Assembly: GCF_003573545.1 (NCBI RefSeq)
Contig: NZ_QWET01000002.1
Span: 186,001 to 250,000, forward strand
Length of the DNA: 64,000 bases
Reading direction: 5' to 3'
From: Mariniphaga sediminis
Lineage (GTDB): Bacteria; Bacteroidota; Bacteroidia; Bacteroidales; Prolixibacteraceae
The position numbers were made by a program, and so were the translations under genes. Below are positions 22,933-31,981 of the stretch, piece by piece; position 1 is the stretch's first letter, and the number at the start of each line of letters is the position of its first letter. A model generated the notes under the pieces. The model was not told where the DNA came from and ran no database searches. It worked only from the letters and a program-made list of their open reading frames with translations.

Positions 22933-25893
22933 TCAAGGGGTCAGGCTATCATAAATTATTTGGTGCATTGCAGTCCGTATGTTCAGGTTATAAAGGGTGG
23001 AATTTTCACGAGTCGGGTATACGCGGTTTGACATAAAAATAAAAAGAATTCCACTATCCGGATCGGCCCATGCCATGGTTCCGGTGTACCCTGTGTGACC
23101 AAAGCTGTTTTTACTTGCGCTCACTGCCGGATAAGCATCCTTCAAGCTATTTTTAGAATTATCAATCAATGGTTTATCAAAAACGAGCCCCCTGCGGTTT
23201 TTATTTTCCGGAAACTGGATGCGGGTAAATTCATTTATGGTCTCCTCCGAAATAAAACGTTTCCCTCCGTAATATCCCTTCTGCAAGTACATTTGAAATA
23301 CCTTGGCCAAATCGTTGGTTGTCCCAAAAAGGCCTGCATTTCCTGACACACCCCCTAATACTGCGGCTCCTTCGTCGTGCACAAAACCTCTTAGTTTTTC
23401 GTTGCGAAAAAAGTCATCTGTTTCTGTAGGGATAATTTTCCCCAGTGGAAAATGAAGGTATGGCTTGTACGTGATGGAACTGGCCCCCAACGGACGGTAA
23501 AAATTAGATTTGATATACTTTTCATAAGGCGTTCCGGTTAGGGTTGAAATGATTTCAGGATACAGGTGAAAACTAAGGTCTGAATACACATATCTTCTGC
23601 GGGGCAGTAACTCTGCATTTCGAATAGTATCCAAAATTGCCTGTTTGAAATTTTCATTCATGTACAAATGATTTGAAACCCGCACGTTAAAATGTTCTGT
23701 CGGATGAGAAGAGAAAACCTCATGACTCAGTTTTCCTTCGTCATCAAGGGCCATTCGCCAAAAAGGTATCCATGCAGGCAACCGTGCCTGATGGGCAAAA
23801 ACATCGCGAACCGGTAATTTCTCTTTTTCCGTTCCTTTAAAAGCCGGCCAGTAGTTACCGAACGGGGCGTCCAGATCAACCGTTCCTTCATCCACCAACT
23901 TCATCAGTGCCGGAAGCGGTCCTGTAACTTTAGTTAGCGATGCCAGGTCGTAAATATTTTCCTGTGTAACTTCCTGCTCATTATCGTAGGTATGATAGCC
24001 GTAGCATTTGTGAAAAACTACATTCCCGTCTTTGGCAATCAACACCTGGCACCCCGGATAAGCTTTATTCCCGATACCGAGATTAGCCAGCGAATCAATC
24101 CTCCGGGAAAGCCAAACCGAATTAATTCCCACTTCTTCCGGAATGGTGTAACTCAGCGTTCCGTTTTTTTTTAGAGGAAGGCCATCAGAAAGGTTAAATC
24201 TTTTGTCGATGGTAACAGGCAGTTTTCCGGAAGCGTCGAAAGCCCCGAATAACAGTTGGGCCGCAAGCTCCTGCACCAGCGGGGTATTTTGGTAAGCCAG
24301 AATCAATCCTTTCGCCCGGTGAATATTCTCAAAATGCTTCATTGCATAAGCATTTCCAAAGAAAACAGTAACCACGTTATTGTCCCGGATAAAATCAGCA
24401 AGGGTATTTCGTTGCATCTCAGTGGTCCCGTATTTTCCTGAAGGATACAGGTTAATACCAACAACTCCGGCAATTACAAGATTGTAGTTATCAAGTGTCT
24501 TACGCAGGTGAGCCATTTCACGGGCCGAAGCTTCTTTTCCCAAGACAAAATGGTCAACACGGGCATACTTGTCCAGCATTTTCTGAAACGGGGAGATGCG
24601 GTCATCACCAATCATTACCGAAGCAATTTTCAGGTTGGCCAGATCCTGTACAGGAAGCACATTCTGGTTAGCCAAAACGGTAAACGAACTTTTTATCAGT
24701 TTGCGGGCGGTTACTTCGTAGTAAGGTGAATTCAGCCGGTTTGTCAGATTTTTTGTGTCTGCCGGTTTGTAAAGATGCAATCCGGCCCAGCGTTTCAACG
24801 CAAGTACCCGGCGACACTTGCTTTCAATCTCACCAAGTGTAATTTCACCACTCAACAATGCCTGCTTCACAGAAACAATGGCATTTTGCAGATCGGGCAC
24901 AAACTCCACCATGTCGTTGCCTGCCTTTAATGCTTCCAATTCGGCATTCCCTTTGTTTGTCCGTACTCCTTTCATATTCAGGGCATCGGTTACTACAAAA
25001 CCATTATAACCGATCTCTTCCCGCAGGTAACCGTCTATTATTTTTTTGGAAAGTGACGAAGGAGTTCCCGAAGGATCGAGCGCCGGCACATCCAGGTGGG
25101 CCGACATTATGCCGCTAATACCCTGATCGGCTAAATAACGGAAGGGAAAACTTTCCACTACATCAATTCGCTCTTTCGGGTGCAAAATAACAGGCAATTC
25201 CTTGTGCGAGTCGGTTTCGGTGTCCCCGTGCCCGGGAAAGTGTTTGGCTACAGGAACAACCCCGGCATGCTGCATACACCCCGACAAATACCAGGCTTTT
25301 TTTGAAACATTGATTTTATCTTCTCCGAAAGAACGGAAATTGATAACCGGATTTTGAGAATTGGTATTCACATCTGCCACCGGGGCAAAATTGACATGAA
25401 TTCCCATTTGTTTCATTTGCAGAGCAATATCGCGGCCCATTTGGCAAATGTAGGTTGAATCCTGAATGGCCCCGATAGTTTGGGCATAAGGGTACCGCAT
25501 GGTGCTGTCAATGCGCATGGACAAACCCCATTCCCCATCAATAGCCACCAACAACGGAACCACAGACTTCTCCTGAAACTCGTTGATCCACCTTGCTGTT
25601 TTCACCGGGGTTCCCTGCATGACTAAAATACCTCCGGGTTTGTATTTTTCGATTTCTTCAATCACGCTGTTTTTACTCGCTTCATTCTGCCGCGGAAAAA
25701 CGGCCACCATCATGAGCTGTGCAATCTTTTCATCAAGGGACATCCCTTCCATCTGCATATTCACCCACTGGTCGTTAAGCAGAAGCAGGAAAGGCGGTTC
25801 CCTGGAAACCGGGGGTTCCATACTATTTAACCCGGAAACGGTACCCAAAAGAAGAATACACAGCGCTGATATGAATTTAAAATGTAAATGCAT
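22933..25893 (-). CDS. Exported GH3 beta-N-acetylglucosaminidase fused to a serine beta-lactamase-like domain
   Basis: 986 residues. A signal peptide spans about 1-24. Residues 50-370 are a GH3 domain of the NagZ type: KHFPGHGDTETDSH at 217-230 holds the His/Asp acid-base loop and D303 in VTDALNMKG is the nucleophile. A GH3 C-terminal sandwich covers about 395-570. Residues 590-985 are a serine hydrolase with S652-L-T-K655, Y770-S-D772 and H933-T-G, all catalytic motifs intact. The fusion probably removes GlcNAc from muropeptides and then acts on a peptide or ester in the periplasm, a peptidoglycan-recycling role; that step is inferred. An isolated -7 box (TATTTTTG, 25939-25932) lies upstream. 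Confidence 0.9.
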   Translation of the reverse strand: MHLHFKFISALCILLLGTVSGLNSMEPPVSREPPFLLLLNDQWVNMQMEGMSLDEKIAQLMMVAVFPRQNEASKNSVIEEIEKYKPGGILVMQGTPVKTARWINEFQEKSVVPLLVAIDGEWGLSMRIDSTMRYPYAQTIGAIQDSTYICQMGRDIALQMKQMGIHVNFAPVADVNTNSQNPVINFRSFGEDKINVSKKAWYLSGCMQHAGVVPVAKHFPGHGDTETDSHKELPVILHPKERIDVVESFPFRYLADQGISGIMSAHLDVPALDPSGTPSSLSKKIIDGYLREEIGYNGFVVTDALNMKGVRTNKGNAELEALKAGNDMVEFVPDLQNAIVSVKQALLSGEITLGEIESKCRRVLALKRWAGLHLYKPADTKNLTNRLNSPYYEVTARKLIKSSFTVLANQNVLPVQDLANLKIASVMIGDDRISPFQKMLDKYARVDHFVLGKEASAREMAHLRKTLDNYNLVIAGVVGINLYPSGKYGTTEMQRNTLADFIRDNNVVTVFFGNAYAMKHFENIHRAKGLILAYQNTPLVQELAAQLLFGAFDASGKLPVTIDKRFNLSDGLPLKKNGTLSYTIPEEVGINSVWLSRRIDSLANLGIGNKAYPGCQVLIAKDGNVVFHKCYGYHTYDNEQEVTQENIYDLASLTKVTGPLPALMKLVDEGTVDLDAPFGNYWPAFKGTEKEKLPVRDVFAHQARLPAWIPFWRMALDDEGKLSHEVFSSHPTEHFNVRVSNHLYMNENFKQAILDTIRNAELLPRRRYVYSDLSFHLYPEIISTLTGTPYEKYIKSNFYRPLGASSITYKPYLHFPLGKIIPTETDDFFRNEKLRGFVHDEGAAVLGGVSGNAGLFGTTNDLAKVFQMYLQKGYYGGKRFISEETINEFTRIQFPENKNRRGLVFDKPLIDNSKNSLKDAYPAVSASKNSFGHTGYTGTMAWADPDSGILFIFMSNRVYPTRENSTLYNLNIRTAMHQIIYDSLTP

Positions 25894-26059
25894 TTTGAGA
25901 CATTCTTTCTTATTTAACCCTCGTAAACAGACAAAAATATAAAAAAGTCAGGCATAGTAAAATAATCCAAAGCGGATTAAGGCCTATGCAGATTTAATAT
26001 TGAATTAATGGAGGATAACATTAAAAGTGTAAAATCCTGCCAGTTATCGAATTACTTCC

Positions 26060-26067
26060 TACTTTTG
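26060..26067 (+). promoter_or_regulatory. TAnnTTTG box directly before mnmA
   Basis: TACTTTTG fits the -7 consensus exactly and ends only five bases before the mnmA ATG at 26073, so a transcript from it would have almost no leader. I see no matching -33 box. Confidence 0.35.
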
Positions 26068-26072
26068 CAGTC

Positions 26073-27251
26073 ATGAGCAGAATAGTTATCGGACTTTCAG
26101 GGGGAGTAGATTCCAGTGTGGCTGCCTGGTTGCTAAAGCAGCAGGGACATGATCTGACCGCATTGTTTATGGTAAACTGGCACGAACGTGTGGGCGCAGT
26201 AACCAGCGCTTGTACCTGGGAAGAAGATGCGCTCATTGCCGAAATGGTGGCTAAAAAACTGGACATTCCTTTCCACATCGTTGATCTGAGCAAAGACTAT
26301 AAACGAAGGGTTGTGGATTATATGTTTGCCGAGTACCAGGCTGGTCGCACGCCCAATCCCGATGTGCTTTGCAACCGCGAAATAAAATTCGACACCTTTC
26401 TTGAAGAGGCGCTCAAGTTTGACGCTGATTTAGTTGCAACCGGCCATTATTGCCGTAAAGGCGAAACGGAAGTAGCAGGCCAACCAATTTACCAGCTGCT
26501 GGCCGGAAAAGACCGCAACAAGGATCAGAGTTATTTCCTTTGCCAGCTCAACCAGGAACAACTTGCCAAAGCACTTTTCCCCATCGGGCACCTTACCAAA
26601 CCACAGGTCAGGGAAATTGCCCGGGAGCAGAACCTCCCCACCGCAGAACGTAAAGATTCCCAGGGGATTTGTTTTGTAGGGAAAGTGGATTTGCCTACCT
26701 TTCTGCAGCAGCAGCTACAGCCCAAAACCGGCAATGTGATTGAAATCCCTGTCAAATTTATGGCCAAAAAAAAGCTGGTGGAAATTCAGGAAGAAAACTA
26801 CCGGAAATTATGCTTCCCTTTTCCCTACAAGCCATGGAATGGCAAAATTATAGGCGAACACCAGGGAGCACATTTTTACACCGTGGGGCAACGAAAAGGC
26901 CTGAACATTGGCGGGCATAAAGAGCCCCTTTTTGTTTTGGCAACCGATGTACAACGCAATATTGTATATGTAGGTGAAGGACAGGAGCATCCCGGACTTT
27001 TCAGGGCCGGCCTGTTTATCGATAAAAAAGATATACACTGGATTCGTCCCGATCTAAAAATGCATCCGGGGGAAAAGCAGGAATTCGATATCCGGATTCG
27101 TTACCGCCAACCCCTCGAAAAAGGAACGCTTCATGTAAAAGAAGAAGGGATTTATATTCTGTTTGAAAATGAACAACGGGGTATTACATCCGGACAATTT
27201 GCAGCCTGGTACTCCCAAAATGAATTGATCGGTTCGGGGGTTATTTTCTGA
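26073..27251 (+). CDS. mnmA: tRNA-specific 2-thiouridylase MnmA
   Basis: MnmA adds sulfur to U34 of tRNA for Lys, Glu and Gln using ATP and a persulfide relay. The PP-loop SGGVDSS is at 9-15, the catalytic cysteines are C100 in PNPDVLCN and C200 in DSQGICFVG, and HYTVGQRKG-like sequence (HFYTVGQRKGLNIGG) marks the central domain. At 392 residues it is slightly longer than the E. coli enzyme, owing to an insert after C200 around residues 210-260. The start is fixed by the conserved SRIVIGLSGGVDSS opening. Confidence 0.95.
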   Translation: MSRIVIGLSGGVDSSVAAWLLKQQGHDLTALFMVNWHERVGAVTSACTWEEDALIAEMVAKKLDIPFHIVDLSKDYKRRVVDYMFAEYQAGRTPNPDVLCNREIKFDTFLEEALKFDADLVATGHYCRKGETEVAGQPIYQLLAGKDRNKDQSYFLCQLNQEQLAKALFPIGHLTKPQVREIAREQNLPTAERKDSQGICFVGKVDLPTFLQQQLQPKTGNVIEIPVKFMAKKKLVEIQEENYRKLCFPFPYKPWNGKIIGEHQGAHFYTVGQRKGLNIGGHKEPLFVLATDVQRNIVYVGEGQEHPGLFRAGLFIDKKDIHWIRPDLKMHPGEKQEFDIRIRYRQPLEKGTLHVKEEGIYILFENEQRGITSGQFAAWYSQNELIGSGVIF

Positions 27252-27469
27252 AACAGCAAAGAAAAAAACCTACCTCACAGATAGAACACGATAAAACGGG
27301 TTGCATCGAAACAGGCCGGCACATGCTGCCAAACAGTATTTATTAATGAATAAAAAGAAAACAGACCCCATCAAAAAATAATAATTGCAATAAAATTATT
27401 AGTTTGCACCCGATAAACCCGGAACACTGAATTGATGAAAAGTTTTAAATTCGCAAAAAATTAGAACCC

Positions 27470-28345
27470 ATGATAAAATCGATGACAGGCTTTGGGAAAG
27501 CCGAATTTGAAGTGAACAATAAAAAAATCACCATTGAGCTAAAAGCGCTCAACAGTAAACAAATAGATATAAACGCACGCATCCCTTCCGTATACCGGGA
27601 AAAGGAAATTGAGTTACGGAAAGTGCTGGCAGAAAAGCTGGTTCGCGGGAAGATAGATTTATCCATTTACGTTGAAAATCATGGGGAAGAGTCCAACAGT
27701 AAAATCAATGAACCCATTCTGAAAAGTTATTTCGACCACCTGAAAGAAATAAATGCAGGATTGGGACTACCCACTGATCAAACGATAATGCAGGCCATTC
27801 TGAGGTTACCCGATGTGGTAAAAACAGAACACGAAACACTCGACGAAGAAGAATGGCAGGTGATTTTGGAACATTTACACAAAGCCACAAAAGACATCAA
27901 CGATTTCCGTACCAGGGAAGGAGAAGCGTTGGAAGCCGACATCGTTTCAAATACCGAAAATATACGAAACCTGCTGACCCAGGTCGCCCCTTTTGAAGCT
28001 CAACGGATAAACACCATCAAAAGCCGCCTTACCGAAAACCTTGGGAAGCTGAACCTCAACGGAAATGTGGACGAAAACCGTTTTGAACAGGAGTTGGCGT
28101 ATTACCTTGACAAAATGGATATGAACGAAGAAAAAGTACGGTTGGAAAACCACTGTATCTATTTTATCGAAACATTATCTCAACCGGAACCAAGTGGAAA
28201 AAAACTCTCTTTCATTTCACAGGAAATGGGCCGTGAAATCAACACCCTTGGCTCCAAAGCTTACGAAAGCAACATTCAACGGATAGTCGTTCAGATGAAA
28301 GACCACCTGGAACGTATAAAAGAACAACTGCTGAATGTTTTGTAA
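27470..28345 (+). CDS. YicC-family endoribonuclease
   Basis: The 291-residue protein opens with MIKSMTGFGKAE, the diagnostic start of YicC, and ends with the DUF1732 block NTLGSKAYESNIQRIVVQMK, which holds conserved acidic and lysine residues of the family. YicC proteins cleave RNA and take part in small-RNA turnover. It lies 40 bp before gmk; yicC-gmk linkage is seen across many bacteria. A TTG/TTAGTTTG pair around 27385-27406 could be its promoter, with one mismatch. Confidence 0.93.
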   Translation: MIKSMTGFGKAEFEVNNKKITIELKALNSKQIDINARIPSVYREKEIELRKVLAEKLVRGKIDLSIYVENHGEESNSKINEPILKSYFDHLKEINAGLGLPTDQTIMQAILRLPDVVKTEHETLDEEEWQVILEHLHKATKDINDFRTREGEALEADIVSNTENIRNLLTQVAPFEAQRINTIKSRLTENLGKLNLNGNVDENRFEQELAYYLDKMDMNEEKVRLENHCIYFIETLSQPEPSGKKLSFISQEMGREINTLGSKAYESNIQRIVVQMKDHLERIKEQLLNVL

Positions 28346-28384
28346 GGCTCTGCCGGATGCTTGCCGGAAAAACGTAAAATAAAA

Positions 28385-28951
28385 ATGAAAGGTAAACTCA
28401 TTATATTCTCAGCGCCTTCCGGGGCCGGAAAAACAACCATTGTAAAACACCTGCTGCAACAGGATTTCGGTTTGGAATTCTCCGTTTCGGCTACCAGCCG
28501 CCAACCCCGGCCGACAGAAGTACACGGGAAAGATTACTATTTCCTTTCGGAGAATGATTTCCGGAAAAAAATAAAAAACAATGAATTCCTGGAATGGGAG
28601 GAAGTATACAGCGGCACCTTTTACGGAACCCTGAAAAGCGAGGTGGAACGCATTCGTCAAAAAGGTAAAAATGTGATTTTTGATGTGGATGTGGTTGGTG
28701 GAGTAAATATCAAAAAATATTACGGAGAGGAAGCGCTGGCAGTGTTCGTGCAGCCGCCTTCTGTAGAAGAACTGAGGAAACGCCTGCAAAACCGCTCCAC
28801 CGAACCGGAAGAAAAAATTAACATGCGCGTTGCCAAAGCAGAGAAGGAGCTGACTTTTGCAAAACAGTTCGATATGATTCTTATAAACGACGAGCTGACT
28901 GAAACGTTAAAAGAAGCAGAAAAAATGATTACCGGATTTCTTTCTCAATGA
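28385..28951 (+). CDS. gmk: Guanylate kinase
   Basis: Guanylate kinase phosphorylates GMP to GDP. The P-loop SAPSGAGKTT is near the N-terminus, SVSATSRQPRPTEVHGKDYYF is the GMP-binding region (quoted blocks: SATSRQPRP and GKDYYF), and RNRSTE-like LQNRSTEPEE is the lid. From MKGKLIIFS (28385) the protein is 188 residues, normal size; the Met eight codons upstream would add a charged, unconserved tail. It sits between yicC and nadD. Confidence 0.96.
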   Translation: MKGKLIIFSAPSGAGKTTIVKHLLQQDFGLEFSVSATSRQPRPTEVHGKDYYFLSENDFRKKIKNNEFLEWEEVYSGTFYGTLKSEVERIRQKGKNVIFDVDVVGGVNIKKYYGEEALAVFVQPPSVEELRKRLQNRSTEPEEKINMRVAKAEKELTFAKQFDMILINDELTETLKEAEKMITGFLSQ

Positions 28952-28964
28952 CAAATGGACTGTA

Positions 28965-28976
28965 ATTGTCGACAAT
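28965..28976. repeat. 12-base perfect palindrome between gmk and nadD
   Basis: ATTGTCGACAAT is a perfect palindrome 14 bases after the gmk stop and 41 bases before nadD. A second inverted repeat, TTCAAC-N8-GTTGAA (28983-29002), follows. One or both may be an operator or a weak processing hairpin; neither has a T-run. Confidence 0.4.
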
Positions 28977-29016
28977 AATTATTTCAACCTTTTTAAGTTG
29001 AATAAATTAAATTGCC

Positions 29017-29628
29017 ATGAAACAACCACAAAACAAATCATTCCCTGCCAAAGAAATTGGATTGTACTTCGGCTCATTTAACCCGGTTCATATCGGACAT
29101 TTGGTTATTGCCAACTACATCGTGGAATTTACCGGTCTGGATGAGTTGTGGTTTGTAGTTTCCCCTCAAAATCCGCACAAACAAAAGGCGAACCTGCTCA
29201 ACGACTACGATCGCCTCGAAATGGTTCAACTGGCTGTGGAAAGCGACAACCGGTTTAAGGTTTCCGATATCGAATTTTTCCTGCCAAAGCCCAGCTACAC
29301 TGTAGATACGCTGGCTCATCTGAAAGACCGGAACCCGCAAAAAGAATTCAAAATTCTGATGGGATCCGACAACCTCGAAAGTTTTCACAAATGGAAAAAC
29401 TACGAAGCTATTGTTGAAAACTACGGGGTAATTGTTTACCCGCGGCCCGGTTTTGACGAATCGAAAGTCAGAAAGCACGGTAACATTGTTATTGCTGAAG
29501 GTGCCCCGCTAATGGAAATCTCCTCCTCATTCATCCGCAAAGCCATTAAAAAGGGAAAAGATGTCCGTCATTTTTTACCGCCAAAAGTCTGGGAATACAT
29601 AGATAAAAAAGGGCTTTATGAACAATAA
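29017..29628 (+). CDS. nadD: Nicotinate-nucleotide adenylyltransferase NadD
   Basis: NadD makes nicotinate adenine dinucleotide from NaMN and ATP in NAD synthesis. GLYFGSFNPVHIGH carries the HxGH nucleotidyltransferase motif, and MEISSSFIRKAIKKG contains the second ATP-binding motif ISSSxIR. Length 203 residues is usual. The next gene's start overlaps its end by 11 bp. Confidence 0.95.
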   Translation: MKQPQNKSFPAKEIGLYFGSFNPVHIGHLVIANYIVEFTGLDELWFVVSPQNPHKQKANLLNDYDRLEMVQLAVESDNRFKVSDIEFFLPKPSYTVDTLAHLKDRNPQKEFKILMGSDNLESFHKWKNYEAIVENYGVIVYPRPGFDESKVRKHGNIVIAEGAPLMEISSSFIRKAIKKGKDVRHFLPPKVWEYIDKKGLYEQ

Positions 29629-30556
29629 AGGATTCCTTTTTATTTTTCTGTTTTTAATAACCCTGCAAACTCTCGGAAACCGCTACACAGAAACCGTTTA
29701 CCTCGAACACGAAGAGATAAACCGATCGTATGAATTATACGTTCCCGGTAGCTTTAGCCCTGCCAAATCATATCCCGTTGTTCTGGTGTTACATGGTGGC
29801 GGAGGTACAGCAAAAGGAATCATTCGCCACACACGCAGGCGGTTCAACCAACTTGCCGACAGAGAGGGATTTGTAACCGTTTACCCAAACGGAGTAGGCA
29901 AAAGCTGGAACGACGGCGCCCGCGATACATTTGGGATTGCCCGCAAACTAAAAATCGACGATGTTGGCTTTTTGGAAAAAGTTTTGGAAGATTTGGATTC
30001 TAAAATACGGGTGAACAGGAAAAAAGTTTTTGCCTGTGGTATTTCAAATGGCGGATTTATGGCACAGCGGCTCGCATTTGAACTTTCGAATAAAATAAAT
30101 GGGATTGCCGTTGTTGCTGCCAATTTGAGTGAAGTGCAGGCATCGAAAAAAATTCCGGCAAATCCGGTACCCGTCCTTTTTATTAACGGAACAAACGATC
30201 CGCTGATTCCCTTTGAAGGAGGACACGTAACTGTTTTCAGGCAGAAAAGGGGAAAAGTACTGAGCATAAAAAACAGCCTGGAAGCCTGGCAAAAAATAAA
30301 TGGATGTCTGGAAGAAGGAGATGAACATCCTTTCCCGGATACAAATAAAAAAGACGGATGTACGGCCATCAAAACGGTCTGGACAAATCCGCAAAACCCG
30401 AAGATAAAAGTGGCCGCCATAAAAATCCTTGAAGGAGGGCACACCTGGCCGGGCGCCAACCACAATTTACCCGAAAGGCTGGTTGGAAATACCTGCTACG
30501 ACCTTAACGGATGTGATGAGATATGGAATTTTTTTAAAACTGTTACCCCTGAATAA
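29618..30556 (+). CDS. Exported polyhydroxybutyrate-depolymerase-like esterase (alpha/beta hydrolase)
   Basis: 312 residues with a short signal peptide (FLFIFLFLITLQTLG). VVLVLHGGGGTAKG gives the oxyanion-hole HGG, and CGISNGGFMAQRLA holds the nucleophile Ser in G-x-S-x-G. A later GTNDPLIPFEGGH and GGHTWPGA provide candidate Asp and His. The family (LpqC/PHB depolymerase, esterase D-like) hydrolyses short polyesters or acetyl and feruloyl esters; the true substrate is not evident. It overlaps nadD by 11 bp and abuts the methyltransferase gene with no gap, so it is in the same operon. Confidence 0.85.
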   Translation: MNNKGFLFIFLFLITLQTLGNRYTETVYLEHEEINRSYELYVPGSFSPAKSYPVVLVLHGGGGTAKGIIRHTRRRFNQLADREGFVTVYPNGVGKSWNDGARDTFGIARKLKIDDVGFLEKVLEDLDSKIRVNRKKVFACGISNGGFMAQRLAFELSNKINGIAVVAANLSEVQASKKIPANPVPVLFINGTNDPLIPFEGGHVTVFRQKRGKVLSIKNSLEAWQKINGCLEEGDEHPFPDTNKKDGCTAIKTVWTNPQNPKIKVAAIKILEGGHTWPGANHNLPERLVGNTCYDLNGCDEIWNFFKTVTPE

Positions 30557-31162
30557 ATGGTAGAATCCGGATTTTTTTACAGTACTTTTATTGATCCGGT
30601 GTTAACCGGAATGCGCGAGAGGGTAAAGAATATTATTCCACCCGGAAAAAAAATACTGGACGTGGCCTGTGGCACCGGGGCGCAGGTTTTTAACCTGGCA
30701 CCCTCTGCACTTGAAGTTACCGGTTTCGATTTTTCAAAATCCATGATAGAAAAAGCGGAACAAATCAAACACAAACAAAATGTTTCCAATGTCAGTTTTC
30801 ACCATTTTGATGCAACGGGCCGCTGGAAATTTGAGGATAAACAATTCGATATGGCTGTCATCAGTCTGGCGCTCCATCAGTTTTCGCCCGTAGATTACAC
30901 TCCCATCTTAGAAGAAATGAAACGGGTTGCCCACTCCATTATTCTGGTAGACTATGCTATTCCCCTCCCCCGGAACATCGTTGGTTTTGGCAGCCGGGTA
31001 GCTGAGTTTTTTGCAGGCAGGGAACATTACCGGAACTTCATACAATACAAGCGGTTGGGAGGGTTACATGGAATAAATAAAAAAAACAATCTTGTTGTTG
31101 AAAAGGAAGTTTATTTTGCAAAAGGTGCTTTTCTCTTAATGGTTTGTTCTCAAGCAGATTAA
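30557..31162 (+). CDS. SAM-dependent class I methyltransferase
   Basis: A 201-residue cytoplasmic protein with motif I ILDVACGTGAQVF, an acidic strand end (VTGFDFS) and DMAVISLALHQF as motif IV, the standard Rossmann methyltransferase layout (Methyltransf_11/25). The C-terminal part is shorter than in ubiquinone/menaquinone methyltransferases, and no substrate-specific motif is visible. Its ATG follows the esterase stop directly (TAAATG). Confidence 0.82.
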   Translation: MVESGFFYSTFIDPVLTGMRERVKNIIPPGKKILDVACGTGAQVFNLAPSALEVTGFDFSKSMIEKAEQIKHKQNVSNVSFHHFDATGRWKFEDKQFDMAVISLALHQFSPVDYTPILEEMKRVAHSIILVDYAIPLPRNIVGFGSRVAEFFAGREHYRNFIQYKRLGGLHGINKKNNLVVEKEVYFAKGAFLLMVCSQAD

Positions 31163-31228
31163 ATTTCAGCGCCTCTTTATCAAAATCTAAGATACTTTTT
31201 TTCCATCTTTACTGCTAAAATACCATTT

Positions 31229-31981
31229 GTGAAAACCGCGCGAATCATTTTACTTGCTCCCCTTGCCTTGTTCAGATTGATTTCCATTTTAACCATTTCT
31301 GCAGTGGTAGCTTTGGTTGGCTGGCTTTGGTTAAAATTGTTTGGGTTTAGCCGGCGTTTGCAAAACTGGTCGATGCAAACCTGGGGAAAAAGTATCCTGT
31401 TCATCTGTGGCATAAAAACCGACAAAAATGAAAAACCCCAAAACGGTCACTTTATCCTGATGCCCAATCACCGCAGTTACATCGATATTTTTATCGTGGC
31501 CGCTTACAATCCGGCAGCCTTTGTAGGAAAAGCCGAACTAAAAAAATGGCCTCTGCTGAAAATCGGGGCAAAACTCACCAACTCCATTTTTGTTTCGCGT
31601 GCCGAACTGCAAAGCCTTGTTTCTACCATGCATAAAATAAAAGCCTCTGTAAACAAAGATATTCCGGTGGCCCTATTCCCGGAAGGAACTACCTACAAAG
31701 GCCCTCTGACCAAACCGTTCAAAAACGGCAGTTTTAAAGTGGCTGCCGATACCGGAATCCCTATTATTCCCATGGCTATTCATTTTAAAGATGAAAAAGA
31801 TGCCTGGATAGACGACGATACGTTTGTGGGACACTTTTTCAGGCAAATGAGCAAACCGCTCATTCACGTTTCTGTCCGCTATGGAAAGCCTCTGGTGAAC
31901 AGCGATTATAAAATTCTTCAGAAAGAAACAAGGGAGCAAATTAATGCCATGTTAGAAGACATTATTTCACGAAACGGGTAA
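31229..31981 (+). CDS. 1-acyl-sn-glycerol-3-phosphate acyltransferase (PlsC family)
   Basis: The protein has an N-terminal membrane segment (about 5-40), the acyltransferase box NHRSYID (H-x4-D) and FPEGTT, both required in PlsC. It would acylate lysophosphatidic acid at the cytoplasmic membrane. Translation starts at a GTG (31229) by this reading; no in-frame ATG lies between it and the first membrane segment. Its last 15 bases overlap the 3' end of the convergent permease gene. Confidence 0.9.
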   Translation: MKTARIILLAPLALFRLISILTISAVVALVGWLWLKLFGFSRRLQNWSMQTWGKSILFICGIKTDKNEKPQNGHFILMPNHRSYIDIFIVAAYNPAAFVGKAELKKWPLLKIGAKLTNSIFVSRAELQSLVSTMHKIKASVNKDIPVALFPEGTTYKGPLTKPFKNGSFKVAADTGIPIIPMAIHFKDEKDAWIDDDTFVGHFFRQMSKPLIHVSVRYGKPLVNSDYKILQKETREQINAMLEDIISRNG

